Notes: a model not told the origin generated them from the sequence alone. A stretch of DNA of 64,000 nucleotides from Amyelois transitella (GCF_032362555.1 NC_083522.1:8534001-8598000), one strand, 5' to 3'. Positions 44,498-57,622 are shown, counted from the first letter of the stretch. A program made the numbers and translations.

Positions 44498-47400
44498 ATG
44501 CAGTTGGTGAGTTTTTTGTTACATACATATATACATATAATCACGTCTATATCCCTTGCGGGGTAGACAGAGCCAACAGTCTTGTAAAGACTGAAAGGCC
44601 ACGTTCAGCTATTTGGCTTTAAGATAGAATTGAGATTCAAATAGTGACAGGTTGCTAGCCCATCGCCTAAAAGAAGAATCCCAAGTTTATAAGCCTATCC
44701 CTTAGTCGCCTTTTACGACATCCATGGGAGAGAGATGGAGTGGTCCTATTCTTTTTCTATTGGTGCCGGTTTTTTTAGTATGTAACATTATTATATTACA
44801 TACATACATAAAATCATGCGTCTTTCCCGGAGGGGTAGGCAGAGGCTGGCAGGCTTTCCTCTTGACACGATCCTTGCGTAATTGCGTATTCTTCCGCTTT
44901 ATAACATTCATAACTCTGTTCATGCAATATATGTATATATATTTAGTGCCGAGAATCAAAGCAGTATTTGCATCTTGTTTGTTTTTAAGTTTTATGAGTG
45001 ATATGATAAGGAACTGTGAAATTTTGAAAGAACTTCGTGGCAAGTCGCGGGCAAAAGCTAAAGTTTTTTTGCATAATAATAGAACAATGCACCGTCGTGG
45101 GTGCTAACATCAGATTTGTAGTTCCAACTTTTGAGAAACTTTAAGCCAAATGACGTAAAAAGAATTGCGTGCTCTTAATTTATCAGCTGTATATCTTTAG
45201 TCAGAGTGACTAAATGTAGAACGCGCGGATTTAGATATCTGTAAACTTTAAAGTATGTTGAATTTTTTCTAATCCAAAATTTTAATTAGATTTTTACGAG
45301 CTCTGAAATTAGATGCAACATCTTAATAAAATTATTTGCTTCAGTGCTTTTTAAAATTCTTTTGTTTAACTTTCTTCCTTTTCATATAAAGAATTTTATG
45401 AATTAAAATATCTTCTGTGCTGTGATAAATTGTTTATTGTATCTTAGTTTCAATAAAAAAATCAGGCTGAATATTTAATTTATTTTTAATTATGGCAGGA
45501 TCTTTACCGCTTTCAAAGTATCAGTAAGTTTGTCTCATGACATTAATCTACTATAAGCAAATATTGATAAAGAAATGATAAAATTGTAATACATAATTCA
45601 AAATAGATAAACAGGCATAAAATTTTTAAGCGCATTCTATAATCAATGAAGATAATTCGCCTACTCTATTATTTCCATTGAAGCTTCCTACTTTTCTTCA
45701 ATATGAACTTAATTATAATTTTTATCTTTCGCAAAATACTTGCGTGACCATAAAATTTCATATCATCAATATATCAAATTACCTTCCACTCGTAAGAAAT
45801 GACATTTCCTTATTTGCATCAAATTTATTCTATTGTAGTAATGTCAATTTCTTAACTTTTTAAATGTTCATCTTTATCACTTTCAATTCTGCAATCGCGT
45901 CTATTGTTAAGGTAATCAGATTTAAGAGTTTCTTTAACTATTAGGATTTTTTTATCGAGAAAATGAACTCTAATGTAAATCAACTTGAGTTCAAAAGATG
46001 ATTTTTTTTTGTTCTAAAAACATTTCTTCAGCTGATGCAATAGGTCATGTAGATTTACGTATAATTACCTCTCCCTTTCATCATAGTCAGCTGTAGACTT
46101 CAAACCTTGGGATCGGATATTTTACACTCTAATTGCATGTTACATTTTTCTTGAACGCTGGGAACAGATTTTGCTAATATTTTTCAAAGTTATGTACATT
46201 AGTTTAAATACTAACCGATGCTGTTACGGTGAGGGATTAAATAATGGGGAAACCTGCACATTCAGGTACCTGGAATTGTAACTGTGATCCAAATCGGTTT
46301 AGGTTCCGCTGCAAAGGTTGCGGAGGTCAGATGGGAGTCGCTTCACGTAAAAACCTGACACCCAAGCTAGAATCTGGTCTATTTTATTGCATGCTGGGAA
46401 TAAATTTTTAGTATTTTTCGGGTTATCACGTTGTTTTTTTCAGATGAACTAATTTTGTTATTGCTTTTCCTTCCTCCTTGCCTCTTACGACATCTAGAAG
46501 AAGAAATTTTTTCACTTTATTGTATCAACAACCTGATGGCGAATTACTAAAATCACTCCTTTCCCTGAGGGGTAGGCAGAGACTTCAACTTTCCTCTTGC
46601 CACTGCATACTTCATTCACTTTATCTACATCTTACAAGCTCGTGGGTAAAGTAGTTTGGTCGTAATATGGAATAAAATTAGATTTTCACAGCCTTCAAAT
46701 CTAAGTAATATACTCGTAATATTACGATCGATTTGAAACACTATCTCAGAAATGTTGCAATTTGAAACGCCTTTAGTTGGAATCGAGTTACCTACTAGGA
46801 ATGACTCGAGAAATCTCGCTTCTTTGTTTTTATAAGATCACAAGTATTTTTACATGTAGGGGGAAGTCCCGTAGTGCCGAACACCTAAGCTTAGAGGGTA
46901 TTAAAAAAAATACGAGTGGATTTCTATTAATTTATTTCACATTATTGGGTACACAACAATCCTAGACATGTAAGTAAATTAACAAATAATTAACAGAATA
47001 CAAATTCTTAGTGAAAATTGTAGCTAATCATTGGTATTAATTTTTGGTTCATCATTCTGTGGCACCTAGTACCGAACATACCTAAAAATGACCGAACATT
47101 TCTAGTAAAGGTGGCACCAGTCACAAATATACATGTCAGAGCACTCAGGAATATCAGCGCATGCCTCTTGAGCCCATTCTTTACACGAGTTGCACTGAAT
47201 CCAGTCCTCGTCATGACATTCTAAACATACCACACGATACGTCTCTTGGGTTGTGTGCGCAGATTGGTTACGCTTTGGACGGTTTTCTTGTAACGGCAAA
47301 GTTTTGTCTTTTTTATCTTCTCTTCTTTATCTATCTTCTTGAATATACCACGAAGTAATTTATTTTCCTCTTTCATTATCTGCTTATTTTCTTTAATTTC

Positions 47401-50400
47401 CATAGCCAACTTATATGGAGAAGAAGTCACTGAAAATATTTTTGTCAAACGGATATATCGTACACTCGAATCCCGATGCTGCTATGTCATAACGTGCTAC
47501 CTTTTTAAAGCATCTGAAACAAGTCCAGCACTGTCTAATTCAGTAATTCTAGCCCCTGAATTAGCTCTTATCCACATCCCTCATTGTTCATTATAGGCAT
47601 TCTTAAAGGGTTTCATGAACGACCTGTCCAAAGGCTGGGGTTTTGAACGATGAACGACCTTTTTTCGCCCTCACCATTATTAATATATAACATTATCTGA
47701 AACCATAAAATGGAATTTTTAACATCAATGAAAATAAAATAATTGCAGAAAAATAATTGTTCGGTCATAGGGGAAAATATACTGTTCGGTACTAGGGGAT
47801 CATAGAACAAAATTAATATGAGAATTAACTCAAACGTACTTATTTAATATTAGTTTTAAGTACTAAAATTGCATTAATACTTACCAAAGACAACTTAAAC
47901 TCTAATAGGAATGTCTCCACTCGTAAATCTTGTAACAACCGGTATTTTCTTCTGTACACGATACGTCACGTTCCCGCGGAAAATGAATGCATCTCCTCTT
48001 ACGGCCGCTCTGAGCATAACTGACTGCTGCAGCGCCGCCCGCGGCTTATCTAGCTTTGTCTCTTTCTTTCTCACAACAAATGACCGCTTTCGTTTGCTTA
48101 TTTTTAAAGGTACCGTATTCGTTCGGTACTACCTGCCGTTCGGCGCTAGGGGACTTCCCCCTAGGTGTTTTTTTTATAAAGGTCAAAGTCAGGTTTGACT
48201 ATAAGACAATATAAATCGACACTGTTAGAAGAAATGTATACCTATTTTTAGTAATCTTTTTTACCGAATGCTTTTGCTTAATAACCCCTTGAATATAATA
48301 CATATTTACTTAAAATTATTTCAAGTATAGGTAAACATAATCGTACTAATAAGTAGGAACAAACATTAACTTCATATAAATTCCCAAAACTTGCAAGTCA
48401 GTTGTAATTTTTTTTTTATTTTTTTCTTAAATATCCGAAATGTTTAAAAAAAGATAATTTCTGAGAAATACCTTAGATCGTAATATCATCGAGGTAGACA
48501 GTGCTTAAAGTCTATGAAATACTTTTTTACACTGATCAACTCATATTTTACCTCCAGGTACTCTTCGCCGCCCTTTTCGGCTTCGCCGCCGCCGGCTTCG
48601 CTGGCTCCTACCCTGAGCAGTCCAACAGGCCCCAAGCCCAGTACGAGAGGAACGCCAGGATCTTAGCCCTGGACTCAGACGTCAAGGAGGACTCCTTCAG
48701 ATATAACTACGAAACTGAAAACGGCATTAAGGCTGAGGAGCAGGGTCATGAGGTGAGTTTGGTTTCGCAAATTTTGATTTGATTTTGTAAAAAAACATAC
48801 ATACATACATATGGTCACGTTTATATCCCATGCGGGGTAGACAGAGCCAACAGTCTTGAAGACTAAATGGCCAAGTTCAGCTATTTGGCTTAATGATAGA
48901 ATTGAGATTCAAATAGTGACAGGTTGCTTGCCCATCGCCTAAAAGAAGAATCCCAAGTTTATAAGCCTATCTCTTAGTCGCCTTTTACGACATCCATGGG
49001 AAAGAGATGGAGTGGTCCTATTCTTTTTTGTATTGGTGCCGGGAACCACACGGCACAAAAAAAAACTTATTTTTTTTATATATAGTGGAAAATATATACA
49101 ATCACGTTTTTATTTCTAAGGTCTATGTCCATTGCAGGATAGACAGAGCCAATAGCGGAAAACTGATGGCCATGTTCAGCTGTATGGTTTAATAATGGAA
49201 TTGGGATTCAAATAGTGACAGGTTGCTAGCCCATCGTTTAAGAGAAAAATCCCAAGTTTATATGCATATCCCTTAGTCACCTTTTACGGGACCTCCGGAA
49301 TATGGGAAATGGATGGAGAGGACCTATTATTTTTTCTATTGGTGCCAGGAACTTACGTCAAAATTTTACTTTATGATTGCAATGTGAAATAAAATTTGAT
49401 CATTTATTTTTATTAAAATTATTATTTTAAATATATAAACAGATATTTAATGAATTCAGTTTCGCAAAGCGTTGAAAGGTTAATCTGATTTATAAAACCA
49501 AAGTGCTTAAATTATAATATTTATAATTCATGTATGGTAGGTGGAAAATGTCAAGAATAAATGATCATTATTCATATTCAGTTTTACATAAATTTTAATA
49601 TAAAATTATAGATTGGTCGATAACTATAGAGTTCCTGAAAAAAGTACATTTATTTATTTAAACCTTATTGCATTAAAAATAATTTACAACAGGTGCACTT
49701 TATGCCATAAGGCATTCTATTCTAGTCGAACCTTCAGACCAAAATGAGATTTACTTTTACTCAACTACAAATTACATACATTCATATGGTCACGTCTATA
49801 TACCTTATAGTGTAGACAGAGCCAACAGTCTTGAAAAGACTGACAGGCCAAGTCCAGCTATTTGACTTAATGTTAGAATTGAGATTCAAATAGCGACAGG
49901 TTGCTAGCCCATCGCCTAAGAAAAGAATCTCACGTTTGTATGCCTATCTCTTTAGTCGCCTTTTACGACATCCATAGGAAAGAGATGCAGTAGTACACGA
50001 CACTACTACTTACTATTAAAAATATCCCACAATCCAAAATTAATCTTTAATTTTGCTTCGCATGTAATCATGAACGTCTGAAGCTAAAATCATAACCCAC
50101 TTTTTTAAGCCCAGTTAGTCAAAAGGAGTTTCTCATTCATTCAAAGGCTGGACATAACTATGGGAACTAATCTACACTGAATGTGACCTATGCTTCAGTA
50201 TTACTGTGACCTATGAGTGGTATTACAGCAGTCGCCAAAAGGTCAATGACCAGGTCTTAGAAATGTCAACGAAGTCAGGTGAACACATTATACAAGTGAC
50301 ATAGTATTAGACAGGTTGGTCAATGAAGTAATGAATATTGCGTATATGGTCATCATTTTGATTAATTTGATGTTAATGTTTCAAAAATGGTAAAGCGCGT

Positions 50401-53400
50401 GTCGGAATAACATGACATACATAAATATAGTCACGTCTATATCTCTTGTGGGGGTAGACAGAGCCAACAGTCCTAAAGAGACTGACAGGCCACGTTCAGC
50501 TGTTTGGCTTTATGATATAAAAATATGATTGAGAGAAATTAACTGTTATATTTGCAAATTATTGTTATTATGCAATAGAGATTTTAAGTAATTTTTCATA
50601 TCTGTATTCATCTACTTGTCAGTATTCTTGGTATTTTACATACACAAAGGTATCATACATCTTATAAAGTATTACTTTCAGTGAGATTAAAAGAAAGATC
50701 ACGTCTTAATGAAAAATGAACGTTTTTCATTGTTTTCATTCTTTGATTTATAACTTTATAATTTATGACATACATACACACAATCACGTCTATATCCCTT
50801 ATGGATAGACAGAGCTAACTGTCTTGAAAGGACTGATAGCCATATGGTGTTCACCTATATGTTTATATGATGATAGGTTGGTACGATTGATAGAAATTCC
50901 CGCAGGAACAGAATTATTGGCAGGCTCTTTTTTAGATGAAGCTAACCTTAATTTATTATGATTTAGCCTTGAAATTCCAATACCAATTTTGGGAGAATTG
51001 ATTTATAAACACTTAACGTTAGACATTTCATATAATGATTGCTCTAGCGTCAGTGAGGGCAAATTTAATGATTATGTTTCAAAGGGCACATGACTGTATG
51101 TTAGTTTGACATTTAAAATTTATGATTTAGTAGATCAATGATACAGGATGTGCTCAGATATTTATTTATTTGAATTATTTCCTTTCCATTTGATGTCAAT
51201 GATTTATTACTATCTGGAATTCGCGTGAACTTGAAAATATTTCAAGTATTAAGATCTGCCTGAATGCCGCTTTGATAAATAACTTGGAAAAAATATTATA
51301 TTTTTGTGGCAGATTTTTTCCACGAGTTATGGTGACTTCTTCTAATGGCAGATAATCAGTCCAATCTTATGGTCATTCACTTAAAATGCACAAAAGAGAT
51401 TTCGCTATGTAAAATTTGATGAAAATGCCATTTCATCAATAAAGTTAACGTAATGGACTAAAAAGGATTTTTTAAAGAACATTGCATTTAAGTCTTTTCA
51501 AGACTGTTGGCTCTGTCTACGCCGCAAGGGAAAATGACGTATATTGTATGTAGGACAGAAAAAAACTCAAGTTTGAGTCGGTCATGTCAAAGATTTAATG
51601 ATCGTTATAATGTTATCAGTCAATTTTGCTATAATTTTGTTACATCGAGTTTTTCATATATTCAAACAACATAAATTATTCATTCACGTACCAACCTACC
51701 TGTATTAAATAAATCCCTTTCTCAAATTCCAGGCTGACGGCATCGAAGCCCAGGGTGGTTTCCAATACACCGGTGATGATGGCCAGGTCTACTCCATCAG
51801 CTACGCAGCAGGCCAGGGTGGTTTCCAGCCCCAGGGAGCCCACATCCCGACCCCTCCCCCCGTACCAGAAGAGATCCTGAAGGCTTTGGAGCAGAACGCT
51901 AGAGACGAGGCAGCCGGCATTGTTGATGATGGTATGTGTATCGTATATATGTATATAATCACGTCTATGTTCCACGCGGGGTAGTCAGAGCCAATCATCA
52001 AAAGACTGAAAGGCTACGTTCAGCTGTTTGGCTTTATGATAGAATTGAGATTCAAATAGTGACAGGTTAGGCCAGCCCATCGCCTAAAAGAGGAATCCCA
52101 ATTTTATAAGCCTATCCCCTAGTCGCCTTTTACAACATATATGGGAAAGAGATGGAGTGGTCCTAAACTTTTTACATTGGTGCCGGGAACCACACATGTC
52201 ATCAAACACAAAATGACTATGTCCCATGGGGTTAATGGTATTTTTATGACTGTTGGCTCTGTATACCCCGCAAGGGATATAGACGTGATTATATGTATGT
52301 ATGTACTTAAATAAGCTTAAAAGCTCTGCGTCACGCGTCCAAACTCAGCTTTCACAATGGTTACAAGCAGTTTATGATGCATTAAGGATCTTCACAGGAA
52401 AGAGATGATAAATTATTTTAAACTAAACAAGTAAATAAATTAATGACTGCATGTAGAGGGAGGGGCATAACACGTTTCTAACATCAATAGTTAAGAACAT
52501 TCTTCGAAACGTAGGTGTGAATTGTGGGGGCAAGGAATTCTCTGTAAAACTTATGTTACAGCGTGGGAAATGTGCAAATATAAAATGACTTTAATTATAT
52601 ATAAAACTAGCTGTGCCCGCGACTTCGTCCGCGTGGAATAGTTATTTTGGGCATCATTGAAGCCCTCAAGGATTAATAATTTTCTCCGTTTTTTTTTTTC
52701 ACATTTTCCATTATTTCTTCGCTCCTAATAGTTGCAGCGTGATGTTATATAGCCTAAAGCATTCCTTGATAAGTGGTCTATTCAACACAAAAATAGTTTT
52801 TTAATTTTTTAATTCGAACCATTAGTTCCTGAGATTAGCGCGTTCAAACAAACAAACCCTTCAGTTTTATAATACTAGTATAGATTTTAAGAGGCAAACT
52901 TTGCATAGACATATGTGTGGACTTATTCATGCATACGTAATAATACTCCTTTTTCTTGTAGTGGGTAGAGACTGCACAGTCTCATGGCATATTTTTACGC
53001 TTTAAAAAAGTTGGTTCTCAGTTTGACCTGTATGAATGTATGTATGTTTGTTTTTTATGCTTGTTTCGTTAAAGTTATGTATAGGTACTCGAACGTTAGT
53101 CTAGGCCTTCGCATGCCAAAGTTTCTGTAAGCAGTTAACCGCCTTCAAAACAAAAGGTTGTTCTTAGTTTGACCTGTATGTATGTTTGTTCGCGATTATC
53201 TCGCGTTTCGCTGAACCGATTTTGATGCGGTTTTAAGGACAGTGTTTCTTACACTCAGAAGAATGTTTAACCGACCGTCAAAAAAAGAGGATATTGATTG
53301 GAGGCGGTTCTCCTTTTACAAAAGTTTTAATTATATTCGTCCTATCCAGATGAACTAACAACTTGGCCTTCCAGTTTCTATTCCTGTCACCAAGTAAATC

Positions 53401-54536
53401 ATCTATCATAAATTACAACACATTTAACAAATAACAAGACGAAACAAAAGCTGCAATAAGATAATTATATATATCAAGTGTTAGATAATGACCCAAGATT
53501 TATATGTCCAATAGTATGGATATTAAACTTCGTCTGACCTTTCTGTTGCACAATGACCTCTCACTCTGAATTTGCTTGGGAAACCGAGCACAAAAATAAA
53601 ATTGCATTTAATAAACCTCTATTGCATAGACAATAAGATTCTAAATCATTTGAAAATGCAGCGAAATAGTTTTGTATTGGGATTCATAGTGAGGAATTTA
53701 TTTGCGTGTGTCATAATCTTTATTGTATTGTTATTAAGGCTATTTCTTGATTGAAATCTTGTGAGAGGAATTTTGTAAAGGATAATCCACGCTATTGCTG
53801 GGATTTAAATGAATAATAGCAGCTTTTGTCAAACAATGAATGCATGCAGTGAATGGTATAGTGACCAACAGTTAGTAGGATGGAGTACATATTATGAGAA
53901 TTGCATTTTTCCCACTCATTTCGAGATGTATTGTCTTATGATCTGATATCAAATTGTGTTTAATTTTTGTTTTAACCTCGAATACAAAAAATATATTTAT
54001 ATATATCTTAAGATCAACTTATAAAAATTGGTAAACCAATAAGTTTATTTTTTCTTCATAATTTACTTTTCACAGCCGTATTTGTTCTAATCTCGGTTTA
54101 ATTAAACAATTCATTTAAACACAATATACATATAATCACGACTATATCCCTTGCAGGGTAGACAGAGCCAACAGTTTTGAAAAGACTGAAACGCCACGTT
54201 AAGCTGTTTGGCTGAGTGATAGAATTGAGTTTCACAGATTGCTAGCTCATCGCCTAAGAATCCCAGTTTATAAGTCTATCCTTTAGTCGCCTTTTACGAA
54301 ATTCAAGAGGAGTGAATTTTTTTTTCGGTTTTTACTGTCATAGCACATAAGTACCCTGTTTGTACTGTTAAAGCAATTTCAATAACACAAAAATAAAAAA
54401 AATATATCATCTATTTTCAGGTCAATACAACCCCGGCAAATATGGAGACGCCCCTGCTGCGGGTTTTGGCCAACAACAGCAATACGCAAGAGCCCAGGCC
54501 TCAGCTGGCTTCGGAAGACAAACATACAAATACTAA
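44498..54536 (+). CDS. Gene C: RR-1 cuticular protein, 172 aa, four exons over 10 kb
   Basis: Exons 44498-44506, 48558-48752, 51733-51931 and 54421-54536 (519 nt, stop TAA). Start ATGCAGTTG|GTGAGT follows a TATA box by 61 bases. Residues 1-16 are a Phe/Ala-rich signal peptide (ends AGFAGS). A short [14 protein letters not shown] linker precedes the RR-1 domain at about 49-111: [58 protein letters not shown] straddles intron 3; the tail is Gly/Gln/Ala-rich and ends TYKY. Coding exons are GC-rich against AT-rich introns of about 4.1, 3.0 and 2.5 kb filled with transposons. Intron 2 is phase 0 after HE, unlike genes A, B and D. Predicted extracellular chitin-binding cuticle component. Confidence 0.93.
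44521..44935 (-). mobile_element. SA copy and adjoining L tail, gene C intron 1
   Basis: SA 44521-44769 starts 15 bases after the exon 1 donor and stops at GGTGCCGG. L tail follows at 44797 (TACATACATACATAAAATCA). Confidence 0.82.
45110..46150. other. Intron 1 of gene C, AT-rich part
   Basis: No repeat family or coding signal recognised. Confidence 0.45.
46160..46380 (+). mobile_element. CS SINE, head missing, gene C intron 1
   Basis: TTTCAAAGTTATGTACATTAG, GTTGCGGAGGTCAGATGGG, TAAAAACCTGACACCC. Confidence 0.75.
46552..46640 (-). mobile_element. L LINE tail scrap, gene C intron 1
   Basis: CACTCCTTTCCCTGAGGGGT and CTGCATACTTCATTCACTTT. Confidence 0.65.
46859..48161 (-). mobile_element. pogo/Tigger-like DNA transposon relic with TA target duplication
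   Basis: Ends are inverted repeats of about 24 bases (GGGGGAAGTCCC followed by TAG(T/C)GCCGAAC), two mismatches between them, flanked by TA on both sides (46857-46858, 48162-48163). Internal copies of a GTACCGAACA-type motif lie near both ends in matching orientation. It sits in intron 1 of gene C. TA duplication points to the Tc1/mariner-pogo superfamily; the exact family is inference. Confidence 0.8.
47102..47448 (-). pseudogene. Remnant of transposase C-terminus with PHD-like zinc finger, frameshifted
   Basis: A reverse-strand frame (47299-47102) contains [18 protein letters not shown], then AC, C and CDWC: a Cys-rich PHD-like finger with a WIQC core such as is found at the end of some insect pogo-like transposases. 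A Lys/Glu-rich stretch just upstream (47448-47300) is in another frame, so the gene is broken. No DDE catalytic core was recognised, so the element is not autonomous. Confidence 0.65.
48796..49056 (-). mobile_element. SA copy in gene C intron 2
   Basis: ACATACATACATACATATGG to CCACACGGCAC; starts 44 bases after the donor. Confidence 0.9.
49094..49350 (-). mobile_element. Second SA copy in gene C intron 2, older
   Basis: TATACAATCACG to GGTGCCAGGAAC with many differences. Confidence 0.75.
49774..50000 (-). mobile_element. SA copy in gene C intron 2
   Basis: ACATACATTCATATGGTCAC to CCATAGGAAAGAGATG. Confidence 0.8.
50415..50515 (-). mobile_element. SA tail fragment, gene C intron 2
   Basis: GACATACATAAATATAGTCA to GTTTGGCTTTATGAT; 5' truncated. 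Confidence 0.72.
50768..50860 (-). mobile_element. SA tail fragment, gene C intron 2
   Basis: ACATACATACACACAATCAC to CTTGAAAGGACTGATAG. Confidence 0.68.
51950..52305. mobile_element. SA copy (-) and SA tail (+) in gene C intron 3
   Basis: Minus copy 51950-52193 begins 19 bases after the exon 3 donor; plus tail 52245-52300 ends TATGTATGTATG. Confidence 0.8.
52606..52884 (-). mobile_element. HEL1, full length, gene C intron 3
   Basis: ACTAGCTGTGCCCGCGACTT to AATACTAGTATAGA. Confidence 0.82.
52900..54120. other. Gene C intron 3, mixed old repeats
   Basis: TCTCGCGTTTCGCTGAACCG near 53200 resembles an old transposon relic; otherwise no signal. Confidence 0.4.
54124..54310 (-). mobile_element. 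SA fragment close to gene C exon 4
   Basis: ATACATATAATCACGAC to CGCCTTTTACG; ends about 110 bases before the acceptor. Confidence 0.72.
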
Positions 54537-55137
54537 ACTTAGTCCTAATCCACCCAAGTGTTAGTTACATTTCGAAAATGAATTCAGAAAAACAAGATTC
54601 AAATTTTGAAAATTCGAACTAAGGTTGTCGCCTTAATAACGCACACAAAGAACGCGATGATTCTATTGGTTGACTGTTTTCGTGTTATATATGTTAACAC
54701 ATACTTTTGCGTCTTGTCATTGGGCGATTGTTTTGTAATAGATTTATTTTATTAAGGTGACGATCATTCATTTTTCTGATTTCGTCGAAGTGCTTATGGT
54801 TGTCTAGTTATTGTTAGAAATTTTAGAACTAGTTTAAATAAATATTTTTAATCCTTTAAGGCTTTAAAGTGGAAGCTAAGTTATAAAACGAGAATCTAAA
54901 ATTTCACCAAAATGTATTTAAATAATTTTTTTATTCAATGAAATACTCGAAATTGCGGCAGGCTACGCAATATTTTATTAATTAAAAATTTTATTATAAT
55001 ACTTATAACTAGACTATCATATATACTTCATTTCGAAATGTTTTTGAAAACAATGTGATTTAATTAAGTGTTAGTCTCTTATCTATTTTGTTTAAGTGTA
55101 ACCAGTGTGATACTCAAGATCTTGTATTTATTCTGTG

Positions 55138-55143
55138 AATAAA
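55138..55143 (+). terminator. Candidate polyadenylation signal of gene C
   Basis: AATAAA about 600 bases after the stop; an earlier one is at 54837-54842. Either could serve. Confidence 0.4.
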
Positions 55144-55259
55144 GGAATAAATATTATTATTTCAGTAAATAAATACTTTCTTATTAATTTTATAAATCAT
55201 AGAGTACACCAGCTGCTTCTTTTTTGTGTAGAATATAAAAGTCTATCAAGAAAAGGCAA

Positions 55260-55580
55260 ATTTTTGGATTCTTCTTTTTGTGGATGTGATAGCAACTATT
55301 TGAATCTAAACTCCATCACTAAGTCAAACATCGGAATGTGGCATTTCAGTCTTTTTGAGACTCGTGACTCTGCCAAGCACATAAGGAGAACAGGGCCAAG
55401 AGTCTCAAAAAGACTGAAAAGCCACAAATAGCATAATAGGTCTTCGGACCTATCACTGTTTGAGTTTCAATTCTATCATCAAGCCAAAAAGCAGAACGTG
55501 GCCTATCAATCTTGCCAATACTGTTACGTCTGTCTACCCCACAAGGGATATAGACGACTATATGTATGTACGTATGTATC
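55260..55580. mobile_element. SA fragments with an inverted segment
   Basis: Plus piece 55260-55365, minus piece 55395-55430, plus piece 55440-55575 ending TATGTATGTACG. Arms 55347-55363 and 55400-55416 are perfect 17-base complements. Confidence 0.75.
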
Positions 55581-55699
55581 GCTATAAATCCGCAACCCTT
55601 TTCCTTGATTTATCTATCTCTTATCATTTTCTCGGAATGAAATGCGATTGGTATAAAAAGCAAGAAATAAAAAATAAAGCATGCATACCACCTTTGCAA

Positions 55700-56280
55700 A
55701 ACGCAAACCTCTAATAATATATAATATGAGCTTTCTGTAAAGTATAAGCTACCTATGTACTTATAAAAAGAATCGGATTTGTTATTTGTTTTTTGTTGTG
55801 ATAATGTAGATGGCGCTACCGCTTATGTTAGTTCCAAAAGCTTTACATAGAGGGAGTTAAAAGTGAATTAACCAGCTTTATCCGACAATTATTCCTATTT
55901 ATTGATAATCAACAGGACGATTCAAAATTTACAGTATAACAGAGCTTAACAAACCAGCTTACAAATATTATCATTAAAAAATCATATATGACGAAGTTCG
56001 TGAACGCATGATATATGGCATATTAACTACTTACCTTCATATACGATCGAATTGAGATGGAGATGGAGAGATATTGAGATTAATTAAAATAAAATTAGGT
56101 TATTAATTGCATTACTTTTTTTTAAAATGATTTGCGATGATGTATACATGTGTGGATGTATGTTAGTCTTTCACGCAACATTTACTAGACGGATTTTAAT
56201 GCAAATTGATACAAGGAATAGAATATAACCTGGAATAACATAATAAATACTTTGTATCCCGAGATGCCTAAGTCCGTGGG
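55700..56280. other. Intergenic spacer between genes C and D
   Basis: No gene; a possible old element at 56150-56280 (CAACATTTACTAGACGGATT). Confidence 0.4.
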
Positions 56281-56285
56281 CGCGG

Positions 56286-56518
56286 CTAGCTTTATAATAT
56301 GAAATTCGTGTCACAATGTTCGTTCCCGTACTCCTACGAAACGGCTTGACCGATTCTCATGAAATTTTGTGAGCATTTTGAGTAGGTCTGAGAATCGGCC
56401 AACATCTATTTTTCATACCCTTTAGTCATAAGGCGGTCCACCCTTAACGTTTTTATTTTAACCAGAAATTACTTAAAATTATTTATATAGCAAAATAACG
56501 TTTGCCGGGACAGCTAGT
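56286..56518 (+). mobile_element. Helitron-like element ending GGGACAGCTAGT
   Basis: Starts near GCTTTATAATATG, contains TACGAAACGGCTTGACCG, ends GCCGGGACAGCTAGT; family distinct from HEL1-3. Confidence 0.6.
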
Positions 56519-56632
56519 ACCTAAGTCCGCCTTTGTACCATCTCATCTCTATATGTTTTGTGCTGTTTTGTATGTTTTACTCTCATGGTTCAATAAAGAA
56601 TTTTATCTATCTATCTGTCTATCTAGTATGAT
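56519..56632 (+). mobile_element. LT3 3' end with CTAT tail
   Basis: CTAAGTCCGCCTTTGTACC, TTCAATAAAG, then (TCTA)n. It begins at the Helitron-like end. Confidence 0.65.
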
Positions 56633-56973
56633 ATATAAAATTTATATTACCTCACCTTACCTAGGTCGGTGTAGTTTTTGTCATTTAATGACTAAAACTA
56701 GTAACTAGGTCATTAAGCCATCATTTAAAGACAGGTAACTCCATCTTCCCATGACAGAGGATCCAAGTTAATTGGTACGTTACGTGATATACGAGTACTT
56801 TGTACGACTTAGGTCTGAATTAATTGAGTCTAAATGCTAAGTCAAGGTTGTATCATAATGAGTTATTGCTCAACGCATCATTACTTTAAGAATTCAAACA
56901 TCATATAAAACTAACAAGCTTTTGTTTCTGGGCCATCAAGATCTTATTTTCTGCAACAGTTATGAATACAATG

Positions 56974-57224
56974 ACATACATATAATCACGTCTATATCCA
57001 TTGCAGGGTAGACCGAGCCGACAATTTTGAAAATACAGATAGGCCACGTTTAGTTTTTTGGCTTAGTGATAGAATTGAGATTTAAATAGTGACACTAGGT
57101 TGCTAGCCCATCGCCTAAAAGAGGAATCCCAAGTTTATAAGCCTATCCCTTAGTCACTTTTTACGACATCCATGGGAACGATATGGAGTCCTTTTTTATG
57201 AGTGCCGTGAACCACACGGCATGG
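56974..57224 (-). mobile_element. SA copy between genes C and D
   Basis: ACATACATATAATCACG to AACCACACGGCA; the nearest repeat to gene D's 3' end. Confidence 0.88.
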
Positions 57225-57272
57225 TACACGACATAATATGAAGTAAAACGAATTAATAAAGCTGTGATCTTC

Positions 57273-57278
57273 TTTATT
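57273..57278 (-). terminator. Candidate polyadenylation signal of gene D
   Basis: AATAAA on the reverse strand, about 345 bases past the stop; no nearer canonical hexamer was found. Confidence 0.4.
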
Positions 57279-57622
57279 ACATTTAAAATGTAGGTACATA
57301 TTAATCAAAATTAAATTTCTAGTTACATTTATCTACGTTAGATAAAAATCTTTTTTTTTTAATAAATAGCTAATTAAACGTTTGATAAGTAAATATTTTT
57401 CGAAAATCTAATAAATCTTTACAGCAGCATTATAAAATTCTAACTTAATTTTTTCACTGGTTTAATAAAAAAAAGCTGTTAACTGATGATCTATTTCAAA
57501 GATAAATACTTTTATATACATTACATTAAATATTGTTATGGTGCAAGTAGGTAAATATAAATATAATATTCTTTAAGCAAAAGCAATTAAGTTACCGTTG
57601 TATAAATCTCAAACAAATAATA

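Noticed and set aside
44724-45107. 127-codon + frame in gene C intron 1
   Set aside because: It is translated SA and L repeat text.
47911-48198. 95-codon + frame at the right end of the pogo-like element
   Set aside because: It runs through the inverted repeat of the transposon and has no recognisable motif; the transposase relic is on the other strand.
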